Origin: Temnothorax longispinosus
Lineage: Eukaryota > Arthropoda > Insecta > Hymenoptera > Formicidae
NCBI RefSeq assembly: GCF_030848805.1
Contig: NC_092359.1
Location: 18,131,579 to 18,195,578 of the forward strand
DNA length: 64,000 nt
Direction of reading: 5' to 3'
Both the position numbers and the translations under genes were made by a program. Below are positions 48,901-61,743 of this stretch, one piece after another. Each line of letters starts with the position of its first letter. Positions within the stretch are counted from its first letter, which is position 1. The notes beneath the pieces are model-generated. The model was not told the DNA's origin, ran no database searches, and worked only from the letters and a program-made list of their open reading frames with translations.

Positions 48901-51466
48901 TCTGTAAACGTTATGTGTGTGTGCTACATTTTTAATGTATCTTTTCATCAGTAGATTTTACTGAAATTTCACAATCTCAATGTACAAAGCTTTATCAAAT
49001 CGCTTTAGCGACCTTATATAGCCGCAAAAAGGAGCGCGAACACTGCGACGTTGTGCTACATCATTAATATGAGCCGCTTATTTCTAAAGTGATATAAGTT
49101 TAGTTTTGAAACTGTGTGTAAACATCGAAGGGAGAGGGAAATGCTAATATATACAATATAGTGCATTGGTTTTGGCGAGAATTCTGAAACTTTAAAATTG
49201 AGTTTCTCCAACAGATAGTATGTAAATTTTCAATTTTGTTGACTTTAGGTTTTAGCGTCGAAAAATCTTTGAACGTTTTATTGCATTTGACTCGTTAACA
49301 GCGCATTACGAAATTGAAAAATTCGGCGCCGATTCGTAGCGTACACACTTAAATTGCCTTAAATATTCGTCAGCAAACATTTTCAATTTAAATGTAATTT
49401 TTAGAATTGCTTGTTAGTATGCATGTCGACTGAGGGGGAAAATGCTTACTTCAAGTACATTTTCACGAGCGCCACTGATAAGAAATGAAAAGAGGGAGCA
49501 GGAGAGGGACACAGAATGATAAATAATCAAAAATGATATTTTTTTCTATCTCTCGGCGAAGTTTTTAATTAACAAATTTACATTTGATCTACGATGGAAG
49601 CAAGTTTTTAATGAATATGCAGCACGAAAGGTTGGATCGAAGATTCACCTCATCGTACTCTTTTAGTATACGAAAACAATTTTTAATGTGCTTCGCGGGG
49701 ACTGTTTAATGACGATAATGTTGCAATGAAAAAGATAAATCTTAGGACACTCATGGAATTGATTTTTTATTAACCGTAACTCATTAATTAATTAATTGTT
49801 CAAAATGAAGGAAACGGTGACAAATACTTAACCGCGTCATGTATTGCCGCAATATTTACGATCTTTATTTTCTGATCCCAGAAATCAGGCCGAAAAGCTT
49901 CCACAAGCTGCACCCTTCGAGAAAATGATTAATTCGTGGAGGAAACCGAAGGGGTCGAGATCGGCGTAATACGACGAATGGTTTATCCCTCGAATAATTC
50001 TTAGTGTCAGAGTTAAGTGTATTTGACTAGGACATCGATTAATCTCGGTTAAGTTGTTACTGCGTAGTGGAGAGATATGTGGTGAGCATAGACCACTTTA
50101 TGAGGGTGACGATGACAAATCCAATTCAAAGGAGATTGCGGAATAGATGTATTCCATCACGTGAGTAGGATCATAATGAAGAAGATGGAAGTTAATTTGT
50201 GGAAGTTAACTTTGTCAAGTGATTAATCATAAATTTTGCATCCGGTAGCTGAATTAGGGCAAAAATTCTAAAAACGTTTATTTACCTTTAATAGGAATGA
50301 TTAAGATTTTATTTATTAGAACGTCAGATTTCGCCGCGTTTGAGGACTTACCAAGATAGACGGCGTGTTTCGTTGTCAATTGTTAACGACACTTATTAAA
50401 GAATCGGTACGCTCTGTGAAATCGTTCATGACAACAGAGCGTACAAATTCTAAAATAAATAACGTAACACTGCTCTTGAGTCAGTGAAAGTTACCGTCGT
50501 GTATTCCACTTGGTCTCCGCTGAAAAAGACATTTTACAGTCACAGATCGGCTAGAAAAAGCCAAAGAGACGAGTTGTAACAATCAAATAATGACTTTTTT
50601 AAAATTCCTACCTTGGATTTATATATTCACATAATGGTTTTTTAATTCAAATAATTTTTTATGATAGGCTGCTCAAGAAAACGGTTAAAAATGTCTTACA
50701 AAGATAGGAAGTGATAATTTATAGATTACACATACGCACACACGCAGGAAGCGTGGAAGCACCGTCATGCACGTTACATCTTTTGTTGCGGGGAAAGCGT
50801 AACTTTCTCGCTACTTGATTCCCGGCGTGCGTAACTCTCACGCGCTAGGAAAGCCTTCCCCATAATTGTTCAAAAGCCTCGTCCTCACCCAGATGAATCG
50901 CGTCAGCCGGTTTCCACGAGTGGACGATCAATCATGTCCGAGGGACGTCGTGCTTTCGACGAGCACTTTGCCGCGCTTGAAAAATGTAACACGACGTCGA
51001 TCGTAAATAATCGTCGCCCCCGATGGAATGGGGAAATACGTACGGCAATCCGTGTTAACCGTGGCACACGGGGGTGTTGGTGTCGAGAAAGGGAAGTCAA
51101 ATGGAAATTGCATTAAGGCATCGTCTCTCGATCGCGACGTAGCGGGAATCGATGGCGGCCGGTATACCCTATATATATTCACTAAACGAGTTAAATTGAT
51201 TGCCCCAACTATCGCAATATATACAATAAATTTATGCTTGCCGTATTTACTGCCTTCTCCAATTAAACGAGTGTTGTGCATTATAATAGGCTAATAAAAG
51301 AGCATTGGGACACGCGCATATTCGGAGTATAGTTTTTATTATTGCTGTGTGTGTCTAATATAAATGTACAACTCGTCATACATATGATTCTGCTTACGTA
51401 ACTAAATAATATAATGTAATATAATATATATAATGTAATGCAATATGTGTGACGTAGTTTTATATA

Positions 51467-51515
51467 ATATATCATATAATATATAACATATGTATGTATA
51501 TATATATATGCATAT

Positions 51516-51549
<34 letters not shown>

Positions 51550-51570
51550 GTATATATATGTTTATATAAC
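51467..51570. repeat. TA-rich microsatellite
   Basis: Long tract of alternating TA with interspersed TATG/GTATG units. Confidence 0.85.
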
Positions 51571-53772
51571 TCTAATAATTATCGCGCAAATCACTCGGCT
51601 TAACAATTATTATTAATTGTAATTTTATATTATGTAGTGCGCGCATTTGTATCCATTTTATGGTATTCCCTTCTCGATATCGTTGTGATCAAATTGATAT
51701 ATAATTGATGTGTCGTTCCACTTATACTGAATTATATTGTATAAATAATGATTGCAGCAATACTTTTTTATTAACTTGATATCGATTTAAACTAGCGGAA
51801 ATGTTCGGCAATGTGAACGCAATTCACTGTAAAATGTATTTTATCTCTCATGAAAAGCCGAGTGATCCGACAGCGATATTTTCTCACGATCTTGTTGCCG
51901 ACAGAAGCTGATGGAACTCGCAACGATTGAAGAGTTATTATCGAGCGTTCCCTTCGCGATATAGTAAAATCTTAAACGCTAAGAAATCATCTATGAATCG
52001 TTACAGTGTGAACGTCCAAGAGGTTCTGTGTTTTTCGACAGCGCGCGTCTGTGTGGCTTTTTTTCAATGATACGTTTTTCTATCTCTACAACATTTTTGG
52101 CGGGGAACGAGACTCGAAACGTTCGAAATACGAGAGCTCATTTCGAAAGATAATCTGGCAATTACCAGCCAATTTCGAATAACCCGGTATAATTACTGGC
52201 ACTTGTCAAGATGTCTTTCCTGTGAGACGGGTTCTCGCCTCGGGACTCCGATTAATTTATAAACGGTAATTAAAGAATCACGTTTCTGTGTAGTGATTAA
52301 ACTTGAATGCAGGTACAATGGAATAATGTATCGCTCGTTGCAAAGTATTTTCGAATGAAGCCCTAGTGAAAATTTAATTCGTAGCTGTAAGAATATAATA
52401 TCGCGGGAATAATTGAGTTGAGAGACGGTCAGCGCGGGTGATGGTGATCGATCCTGGTGCTACCTTTATAAAAATATATAGACGAGGCTTAAGCAAGATG
52501 TATCGGCGTTAAATAGATTCTCGATCAGCGCGGCTAATGAGTTGAATTTGAGAACGACTTAAAGTCTCCCGATGTAATCCAGCGACGCGTAATCTGGCGT
52601 AATCCTCCCCGCCGAGACGTCTAATCGCACGTGGTTCGCGCAATTTCGCGATCGGAGCATTAATCGTCGTTGAGAAGGGCGATTATCGATCCCTATACGC
52701 TAATTAAACTAAGTCGATGCGGGCCGGCGCTCCGTCAACGATTAATCTCGAACCGCAGCCGCCGACGGCTACCTCCGGTACTGCTACACCTCCAACAATA
52801 ACAATCGACGTTTAGATCGGCCGACGTTCGAGACGAGAAATAGATTAGCTTTAACGGTTATCCTAGAGACTCTTGTGTGATCTAACTTTAAAGATAAATC
52901 GTCTGCCCCTAAATTGCGAGAATAGATAGTTCGTCCCCGTTTGTAACGCGAATGTCCAAAAGACATCTTGAGGGATGAGAACTGAGAGACGTAGTCCCGT
53001 TATTCCGAATACCGAAACGGATTACTCATTATTCGTTATATATACGCGAATAAAAATATTTAATATTCGTTTGCGCGACGAACAATGACTATTCGTTACT
53101 CGCTACTCGCCTCGTTACGCGGATTGTATTTTACACATTCTGCGCCCGTCTCTGTCCGTTAATCCTTAATATATGACGTCTTTTGGATGTTCGCGTTGCC
53201 GGGATGCGATCGCTAAACCCTTCCTCCCTGCGAACAGACAACAGATTATACGCTACTCGTGATCGCCCTCGCTGCTTATCCGCTAAGATGAATATCTCGC
53301 TACTTTTTAGGAATTTTTTTTTTATTTTCTTGCCTACCTGCTCGTGATCCATTATGTTGATGTATGTACCGAGTGACACAAGAGGAACAGAATGAGGTTC
53401 CCTTCTTCGTTGCCGAGACGGAAGGACTGATTCTCGTAAAAGAAACTTTGAATATCGTCAATTTCAATGGCGGGAGGGGGGATACAAATCGAGAAGAACG
53501 GAACGATTCGATGCTCGGTCAAAAATCACAAGTGATTCTCTGACAGTGGATTAATTAAATAAAACGGACTTTCGCCCAATATGAAAATCGGGATACGATA
53601 AGCCGTCGTGTCCGCGTCACTCGGTGTATAGACGGTAGATTATCCGCGCGTTAATTACAATTTATAAGGCTACTTAAAGCGGTTACATAATAATCGACAA
53701 CTCCGCTTGCTCGCATTCGCCTAATCGTTCGTAACTACTATATGTATAGTCGGTGTGATGCACAGTAGTTCA

Positions 53773-53835
53773 TAATAGTAATGATAATTAGTAGCAATAG
53801 TAGTAATAATAATAATAGTAATAGTAGTAATAACA
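53773..53835. repeat. Imperfect ATA/GTA trinucleotide repeat
   Basis: Run of TAG/TAA-type trinucleotides such as AATAGTAGTAATAATAATAA, interrupted by single-base changes. Confidence 0.75.
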
Positions 53836-56800
53836 TCATTATTGTTATCCTCACTGTTCCTCTGTTAAACGTTATCTGTATGTAGGTTATTCACGTTATT
53901 TATTTGTTCAATCCTCTTCTTTCTCTTTTTTTCTCTTTCCTTCTGTGTGTTGTCTTACGGCTTAGGAAGTGTCTTGCCGAGCGGCAGAAGCAACATTTCT
54001 GTTCGCGTTGTCGCTGCCGTCGACTCCGTTGCTCCATCAGCTCCCTTAACTCGGTCTTTAGTAACGTCGATGTCGTTGACAACGATTATGGTCCAATGTA
54101 TCGATACCGGTTTTCGCGCGGAGAACGTCGCCACGTCGTTTTTTTTCCTTCCGCTCGAACTGTCGATGCTCTCGCGAATCGCTAAGCGGTTAAACGTTCG
54201 TCTCGAGTCGTCCCAAACAGACAGGATATGTCACCGTGTCTTTTTATGAAAATTGACTCAATCAGGTTGAAATTTTGATTAAGGTATCTCAATTGTGCAT
54301 GCGATATTCTGTCGTATCGGTCTCGTCGAAACGACAAAACTGACTTATAGCTCTTGAAGAAAGATGTGTGATGTCCGTTTGGTATGCAAAAAAAACCATC
54401 TAATTCTTTGAAAATATCACAAACGTACAAGAATGTACAAGGAAAAGGAATTAATTTCTGATATGTGATCGTTTTATTGGAACAGCTTAATGCGTTTTCT
54501 CTGTAAGTAATCCAATTTCTGATTTATCAGTACTGATAAATTATTATTTATGTCCCCAGACACACAAGCGTCTCTTCCTTGTGCCTTCTGGAAAATATCG
54601 TTTATGTGCTTGAAATGGTAAAATATCTGCATGGACGATGCAAACGAGCTTGAATTTCTTATTGCGTGCTCTCTCTCTTTCTGATGTAATAAAGTTCATT
54701 ATTCAAACGATAATCGGCTTTGCAGGAATAAAGGGCTAAAAATGGGATTGTGAAAGGTCGAGCTCTTTTTATCATCGTAGCGAATTTTTCTTCATAATAG
54801 AAGAGCTTTATATTGATACGATCGCAATACAATCCATAACACCGCTACAGCGTCAAAAAAAGATCATGAGGGTTTAACTGTTTTAAAAAGATGCCCATGA
54901 AAAAGCAATGTACCCGAACGATATTGGCATCCTGACACCTTCGGGCATCAATAACTCATTAAAGCGCACCGGGCAACATTAGTTGTCCCGGCTCTTTTCG
55001 CTACGCTACTTTTAGCTTCATTCTTTAAACATTCAAGACATTTTAAAAAATGTACCATAAATCAGACGAGTTGTGAACTACGCTTTTCAGAGATTTTTCA
55101 ATATAAGTATGATTAATCATTCTTTATGGGATTACTTTTTGCCTATTCGGAAGTGTTTCAAGCATTTGAAATTTTTCAAATCTTTTTTTTGTGGACCGAC
55201 TGTATTTTCGTCGACAATTTTATGTAAAATCTCAAGAAGTCGCGCTTTAATGGGTTAATAACAATTGCGAGACGGGCATTCTCGCGCGGTGTAGCTTAGA
55301 AAAGTGTAGTATTATGAAAAGCGCATGACACGCCGAAATATTTATGAAACTCGAACACATCACGTGACGTTCGTACGAAATATTGATACTATATCGGCTC
55401 CTGCACTCTTCGGTCGTCGCTTTTTCGGTCCGCCAGCCCGCCGGTCGTCCCGATACTCCCGATGTTATTAAACTCGCATGTACAAGGCCGGAGCAACGGC
55501 GGGTGAACGGAAGAAGCGACGGAAGAAGCGTCGATAAAACGCCCAACGAAAAATGGAACGCCGAAACTTTTTGAGTAAATTCAATTCGCCGTTGAAGGCT
55601 GACAGAACCGTCCCTCGATAGAGAGATGACCGACGAGAGCTCGGAGAAAAAAAACATGATACAAGGGTGCCTTGCATCTTTCCTTTTTTTGTTTATATTT
55701 TTTTTCATTAGAGAGAGTAGATTTTTCCACGAAAAAAATATTTTAAAAATCTTACTTTCTTCTTAGTACATTTTTTAAATTAAAAATCATGAAATTCTCG
55801 AAAATAAACCGGTTAATTTGTGGTAGCTGCGGAAAACCTCTGCCGCAAAAAAAACGCAGTCTGGTGAAGCAGCGGGGAAAAAGCTGATCACGCATCACGC
55901 GAGGGAAATCTCGCGCAAACGTGCGTCTGCAAAGTCGCATTGCATGAAAGCTACCGTGAAAGCGGATAAACGCGGCACGATGATGATGGGGGCAACTATT
56001 TTCAGTCTCTTTGTCGTCTTCGAATCGCGTGTTGCACGAGTGTTAAATATCATCGTTCAGATTATTTCCTTGTCGAGAAATCGCGTGCGAAATATCTCTA
56101 GAGTTTTCTTAGGCATTGAGCCAGATATTTTTGGAAAACTTCCGCACACAATCTTCTCGTTGCCATCTGGATGACAAAGAAAAATTCGTAACGAGTCGGT
56201 CATCGATAACAATGATTTTTATGCGAGATGTCGCCTCATCTGCCGTAGGCGAGATCTCAATTCGAGGAGCGAGACTTGCTAAATGAAATTTCAATCAAAT
56301 CCGATCGAGGGAACTTTAAACGTCGAGGGTAGTCGATCTGTAAAAGTATGCGGAAACGTGCGAATTTAATAGAGCGAACGAAGGGGGGAAGTTGGCGCGA
56401 TAACGCAACGGATTTAACGAGCCGATTTCTCCGCGTCACTTAACTCGGTCGACTTTAGCAAGTGCATTCAGCGTTTGCTAAATTGAGTCGGCCGTGATTG
56501 TACGACGTGGATACCGTCACGCGAAATGGGAGGGCGACGGACACGAATCGGTTATACGTGACATTTAATCAGAATGTAAATGTCTGGAAATAGTTCTGAT
56601 ATAACCTTTTATTAGTGTGCATTTCTTGTAATTTTTTTTCTTTTGAACAAAAAGTCCGTAAGATTTACTTGACAAGTTGATCTCTTTGAAAACGGAATAA
56701 TTATACTCTTGACGTTAAATTTATTCTTTTCGGTATTATAGTTCCGAAAGAAAGGAAAATTGAAAAAATGTTTTAAGTGTTTGAAAAATGTATACAACAA

Positions 56801-57383
56801 GCACTTTGAAAATTGAATATTTGAATAGTAAATCTATTGTGCGAAGCAGTAGATGTACTTTAAGAGATATCAACTTTGAGGAAATGTTGCCTCGGCGTTT
56901 ACTGATAAATCGATCGATCCGTCAGTTGGTAAAAGCAACAGAAATAACACATCAATGCCAACTTCCATAATAAATGATCACTGTGCGGTCAATGTGATAA
57001 AGTCAATAGAACGTTCTTTCGAGGGGCACAATGCGCATTTGCTGATTATCTCGAATTTCAACTTTATCTCGGTTAAACGGAGTAACTGATATCAGAAAGC
57101 AGAAAGCACGCGTCAATCGTCACGAGAGGGAGGATATGTTCGATTACAAACGGTAACGTGAGGTTTCATTCAGCTTTCTGACGAAAGGATTGAAGGACCA
57201 AAGGACGACTATCGACGTCTCCGTGATATCCGCACGTAGAAAGCCCCGATCGTTCGGCGCAGACGTCTAAGGTGCAAGATGCAACGTTCCCCTCCCACCT
57301 CCCGCCCCGTGCAAGTTTTTGTGATTTAAGTTTTGTGAAGGAAGGCCACGGCGCGGGTCCCACGTCTTGCCAGACGACACGTA

Positions 57384-58247
57384 TTAGCCACGAAGGCTTC
57401 GGCACACCATGAGGACCGCCAGCGAGATCGCCAGGACGAAGTACGTGCTGCTCGACGCTGTCAACGACGGGCCGGAATTACAGCCGTCCTGCTGGCAGCA
57501 GTACGTCCCCCCGCTCCAGGCCTCTGAAACAGCCAATATGTCATTCAACAATTTGATTTGTCTATCAATGATGTCCCTGACGTTTCCAAATTTCATCGAA
57601 ATCTTTTGTTTGAATATTTACTTCGCGTTACACGTGATTACTATCACAGAAAGACCAAATGATTCTTTCGTCTTAACTCGAAGCTAGAGTTCTAAAATTA
57701 CCTTTTAATAATGTATTTCCATAACGTATTACATAACAAGCGATAAATCCCGAGAGAATCCCGAAATAATAATCCTTAAGAGAATGGACTCGGAATTTTC
57801 TCAGCTAGGTTTAATATCGACAAATCAAAAGAGGGAGGAAAGAAAAACAGCGAAGCGTGCCGTCGGACAAAGATTAATCGTGGCCCTTCCGTTTCGGTAT
57901 ATGACACAAAAAAGAGGGAGGAGATATGAGGGAGGCGCTGCCGAAGGGACGAGTGGTGGAGAAATACGACGAGCGAGGAAAGGAAAAGTATGAAGGCCTT
58001 CATCCGCAGCGGAACAATAAAACGACGCTGCCCGATAACACGGCCACTCGCCGTTCGTCCGTGGGACCTTTAAGCGCGCGCGAGATTCGTCCTCCATCCT
58101 CTCGGCGAGGTCCTCCTCTCGTACCTTCTCTCGAGCGGCGGATAGAGCGGATAGAAAAAGAGCGCGCGCGATGCGATGCGGGCCACACGCCACGACGAAA
58201 TCCGAAATCGATGACGCGGCTCGGTCGATTCTCGCCCGAAAGAGAGG

Positions 58248-58283
<36 letters not shown>

Positions 58284-58720
58284 TGTTGTACGAGGCTCCC
58301 ATTCGGCGCCACGTCCCGGATGTCGCCGTCCAACGGCTGCGGCGTTACTTCACCGCCTTTCGGATAACAAACGTCGACCCGAAGCAACCGATAACACGCG
58401 GTTGCACAAATTTTTTAGGACCCGCCGTTTTATCCACTGTAAATTTCGTCGATGGAACCGGGTGGCTACGAAATACCGGCCGACCGAGCGGTGCCAAGGA
58501 ATTTACGAGCGGCCGCGTGGATTTAGTGTCGCAGATACTGCGCGGAAAAACATGCGAAACGGTTTCGCGAAAATAGATTGTAACGTTTACTTTCCTTTTT
58601 TTTACGACTATGGAATATGTCCCGCGCGATGCGCGGTGGCGGGCGAGAGTTGCCGCACTCACCTTTCTCCACGCACTCTTCCACGCAGTCTCGCACCGTC
58701 GATCCTTCGCTGACGTATTT
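57384..58720 (-). CDS. GPI-anchored Ly6/uPAR (three-finger) family protein, last two coding exons
   Basis: Exons 58720-58663 and 57523-57384 join in phase (AAA G|AG). Together they encode 65 residues up to the stop: KYVSEGSTVRDCVEECVEK, then EAWSGGTYCCQQDGCNSG, then a Ser/Thr spacer and the hydrophobic tail TYFVLAISLAVLMVCRSLRG. The CC..D.CN motif is the closing signature of Ly6/three-finger domains, and the hydrophobic C-terminus after it is the usual GPI-anchor signal. The protein is therefore probably secreted and tethered to the outer membrane leaflet. Missing are the signal peptide and the first half of the domain with its N-terminal cysteines; these must be upstream on the minus strand, beyond 58720. 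Insect members (e.g. quiver/sleepless, crooked, boudin, twit) act in ion-channel modulation, septate junctions or signalling; which one this resembles most I cannot say. Confidence 0.75.
57524..58662 (-). other. Intron between the two recognised Ly6 exons
   Basis: Donor AAAG|GTGAGT and acceptor GCTGTTTCAG. It contains a (GA)n repeat at 58251-58279. Long open frames of 160-216 codons overlap here on both strands in a CpG- and GA-rich patch; none has a recognisable domain. Confidence 0.65.
58251..58279. repeat. (GA)n microsatellite
   Basis: About 14 AG/GA units in a row. Confidence 0.9.
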
Positions 58721-59038
58721 CTGAAACAAACAAGATTAATCGTTAGATCAACACAAAACAAAGCCCGTCGTTGAGCGCCGGTAATTTGCAACGGCGGAAA
58801 ACGACGAGAGTAATGATGAATGTCGTCGTGCAATTTGCGGTTTTTTTTTCACGCGCGACGCGCCACCGGAACGGCGAATATTTTATCCGCCGCGGAATGA
58901 TACGCGCGTCCACGCGCCGCTCGCGCACACGGCCAATAAATCTGCCTCGGTTATCGAGTGAGAATCGGGACGAACGTTTCATCTGTCAATATTGTTTTGT
59001 ACAATTCCCCAACGTGCCCCGTGGCCACGCGCAAAAAT

Positions 59039-59050
59039 GGGGGGGGGGGG
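59039..59050. repeat. Poly-G tract (12 G)
   Basis: Uninterrupted run of 12 G; such runs are rare here and prone to sequencing-length error. Confidence 0.85.
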
Positions 59051-59478
59051 AAGGACGCGCCCCGCACAATTCGAAATTCTTTCCACGGGGAATGAAATAT
59101 GATACTCGCGTCCGCGCCCGTAACGAGAACGGAAACGGGAGGTAGTACGATTTCGTGTTACACCATAAACGCGCGAAATGTATCGCGGTGTCATTCTTCG
59201 AGCGATCTCGCGCGGCCATTCCGATATTCCCGATCGTGAAACCCAATTTTGAAAATTCCGATGCGGAATATTCTGATTTCCGAGTGGTCATATGCGAGGC
59301 AGAGTTGCAGGACGAGCAGGAACGACAAGTACGCGGCTATGATCCTTCAGCAGGCCCTGATTGGTCAAACGGCAAGTCCCTCGAAGCCGGAGTACGTCAT
59401 GTAGCGCCGGATGATCGATACTCGACCATTATAACGCCCCGAGGACGTCGTACATATTAAACCCTCCAACTCTGCCTC

Positions 59479-59520
59479 CCTTTCTCTCTCCTTCTCTCTC
59501 TTTCTCTCGCTTTCTCTCTT
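59479..59520. repeat. CT-rich simple sequence
   Basis: Imperfect (CT)n with CCTT interruptions. Confidence 0.75.
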
Positions 59521-61723
59521 TTAGTTATTAAACTCCCTTTGCAGATTGCAAGAATTTCGCATTGACGATGCTCGCTATTGAAACGTTCTGACCGCCAAAA
59601 CAGCGTGAGAATGAAAACGTTGATTGTCCGATACTTCTTTTCAGAGCTCGAACGGTATTCCTTTATTTCGTTCGTCTCTCTGAACTCGCATCCACAAAAT
59701 CGGTCGGTATTTCTTTATTACGTCAGACGCATGTTGCTAGCACACGGACGAAAGTACTGACCGATTACAGCTTCACTTTGTGACGATCTTCCGGAGAGCG
59801 GACGTGTTCACTTGTCTGCGTAAAATTTTTAGCGCCACGGAAAATCCGGCGTTGATTAATCTGGCGCGAATTTTTGCAAACTGTGAATTCAACGAACAAT
59901 AAATCCGTAATGAAGTCGTTCGAAGAACACTGCGAAGAAATTTATTTCGCAGCCGTGCGCCGAATTCAGAAATAATTATGATCTTCTTATTACAATCGGC
60001 GATATCGCGACGACTACAGGTGCACTGGGGACGAAATATTTTCGAAATAAAAAAATAGAAAAAAGATTAATATCCAACTCCGCTTGATTGCGGTTGAAAT
60101 ATGACTACACGTGGACGACATCATGAAAATAATGAGCGATGCTTACACGAGGACCGAACGAAGGGCGGGGAAACGGAATTAACGGGAGTGAGAACCGCCG
60201 TAATAAATGTTAAAATCACGAAACTGTATTTAGCCGCGCGCGTTTAATTGCGACAATTTAAACAGTGAGCAGAAATCATTTTACACGTTCGTCCCACCGC
60301 GAGTGGATTCGCGTGGGTGGACACGCGATCATCGATCGATTCTCATCACGCAATTTCGTTCCCGGCGGGACACGACAAACTGCTCGTCGGAAAGACCCGT
60401 AGTCAGCGCGTATAGAATTAATTTAGCCCTTAACTAGTCTGATGAGCTAGTCTTCCATAAGAAATGCATGTATTATTCCTGAGGGCCGGGTTTATTCCTA
60501 AGCGCCTCATCTGACGATTTCTTGCCCTCAGCTGAGATTACCACCGAGATGCATAATTAAACGGGACATATAATTAACGAAGAAAGTTATTTTATCATGG
60601 AAAAATTATATTCATACTCCTTTTGACACATTTAAGAACCATGATAGCTTCGAGCAACTTTAAAGGCGCCAAATCGATGACGATAAATAGATGGATAAAA
60701 TACCTATATGACTTACATTGCGATTGGCTATTTATTTTTTTCTAACTCTCAGCCAATACGTTTCTTTAAATTATAATTTGTTTAGTAACATTTTTATGGC
60801 TCACTAAGTGAAATTTACGGAATAAGTTTTCGTCTCTGCGTCGGAAGAATCTTCATTTTTCCTCTCGTGAATATTTAATCTGGAAATGCAAGTAAAGTAG
60901 AAAAAAGGCGAGAGAGAAAAAAAGAGAGAGAGAGAGAAAAAAAACAGCGAAAAAAATGCTAAACGACAGAAGCAGGCGGCGTGCCGAAACGAAATGTCGG
61001 TCTTTAGAGGAGAAATTTGCGAAGTATTTTGCAAAAGCTGTTTTTATCGTTTTTTTTCTATGCGACATTATGTGGAGATAGATACATTGGTGGCGAAACA
61101 CAATGGGATTGACTATGCGTTACTGATTTATTGCGTCTTTTTTATTTTCAAGCGATAAGCTTTATCGAGCACGGATTGCGACTTCTCGTAGCAAAATGCG
61201 CATTACAGCGCGGCAGCGAGAAATACCTGACTTCCAATCTCAAAAATGAAGGTCACCGATCGATTTCCTCTGTTCGTTAACGATAATAGCATATCCTGTG
61301 TTTGAGAGATTTAAAGAACAGGAATACATCCAACTCTCTTTTTACGCGTTTTTTTGCGCGTTTTTTACGCGATTCTTTTTAAGCGGTTTTTAAAAAAATA
61401 TTTGTAATTTTTCGTATATATGTGCAGACCTTAATTTTAATAATGAATTAATAAAAATTTTTTAATCGGACACACATGTTCTTCATTTATCAGGTTAAAA
61501 AAGCAAGTAATATCCTAGACAGACTACATTTTTCAATCATTGTTGTAGCTTCAATCATATTTCAGCAGTTCGATTGTTATTGTCAATCATGATTCTCGAT
61601 TATCATTCATAAAGTTGTTCGTTCACCGTTATATTCTCTTCAAACTCAGTCATGTAAACAACTTTCGGTACAAAACAGCGTGTGTGCATATTTTCCCTCT
61701 TTTATAAAGTTCTAGAAATCATG

Positions 61724-61743
61724 CACACACACACACACACACA
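61724..61743. repeat. (CA)10 microsatellite
   Basis: Ten uninterrupted CA units. Confidence 0.9.

Larger units (their letters stand above)
41579..57383. other. Intergenic region between convergent MIC60 and Ly6 genes (15.8 kb)
   Basis: No supported gene. It contains the long hairpin element at 45806-45945, a possible alternative MIC60 terminal exon at 45242-45334, a CATC run near 42956-42983, a TA/TATG-rich tract near 51467-51570, a trinucleotide repeat near 53773-53835 and an acceptor-like pyrimidine tract before an open region at 53967. A CpG-rich patch at 46009-46614 is open in several frames on both strands, without homology I recognise. Confidence 0.6.

Noticed and set aside
57926..58833. 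Overlapping open frames of 160-216 codons on both strands
   Set aside because: They span a (GA)n repeat and the Ly6 intron and include the real 58-base Ly6 exon in another register; no domain.
59290..59350. Minus-strand peptide IIAAYLSFLLVLQLCLA, resembling a signal peptide that might start the Ly6 protein
   Set aside because: An in-frame stop lies just upstream, there is no ATG, no usable GT donor follows within about 50 bases, and no cysteine-bearing middle exon lies between it and 58720.
60431..60535. Short inverted repeats (CTGAGGGC/GCCCTCAG and CTAGTCTGATGAGCTAG) suggesting a microRNA hairpin
   Set aside because: Stems of only 8 bases with a loop of nearly 40; not a plausible pre-miRNA fold.
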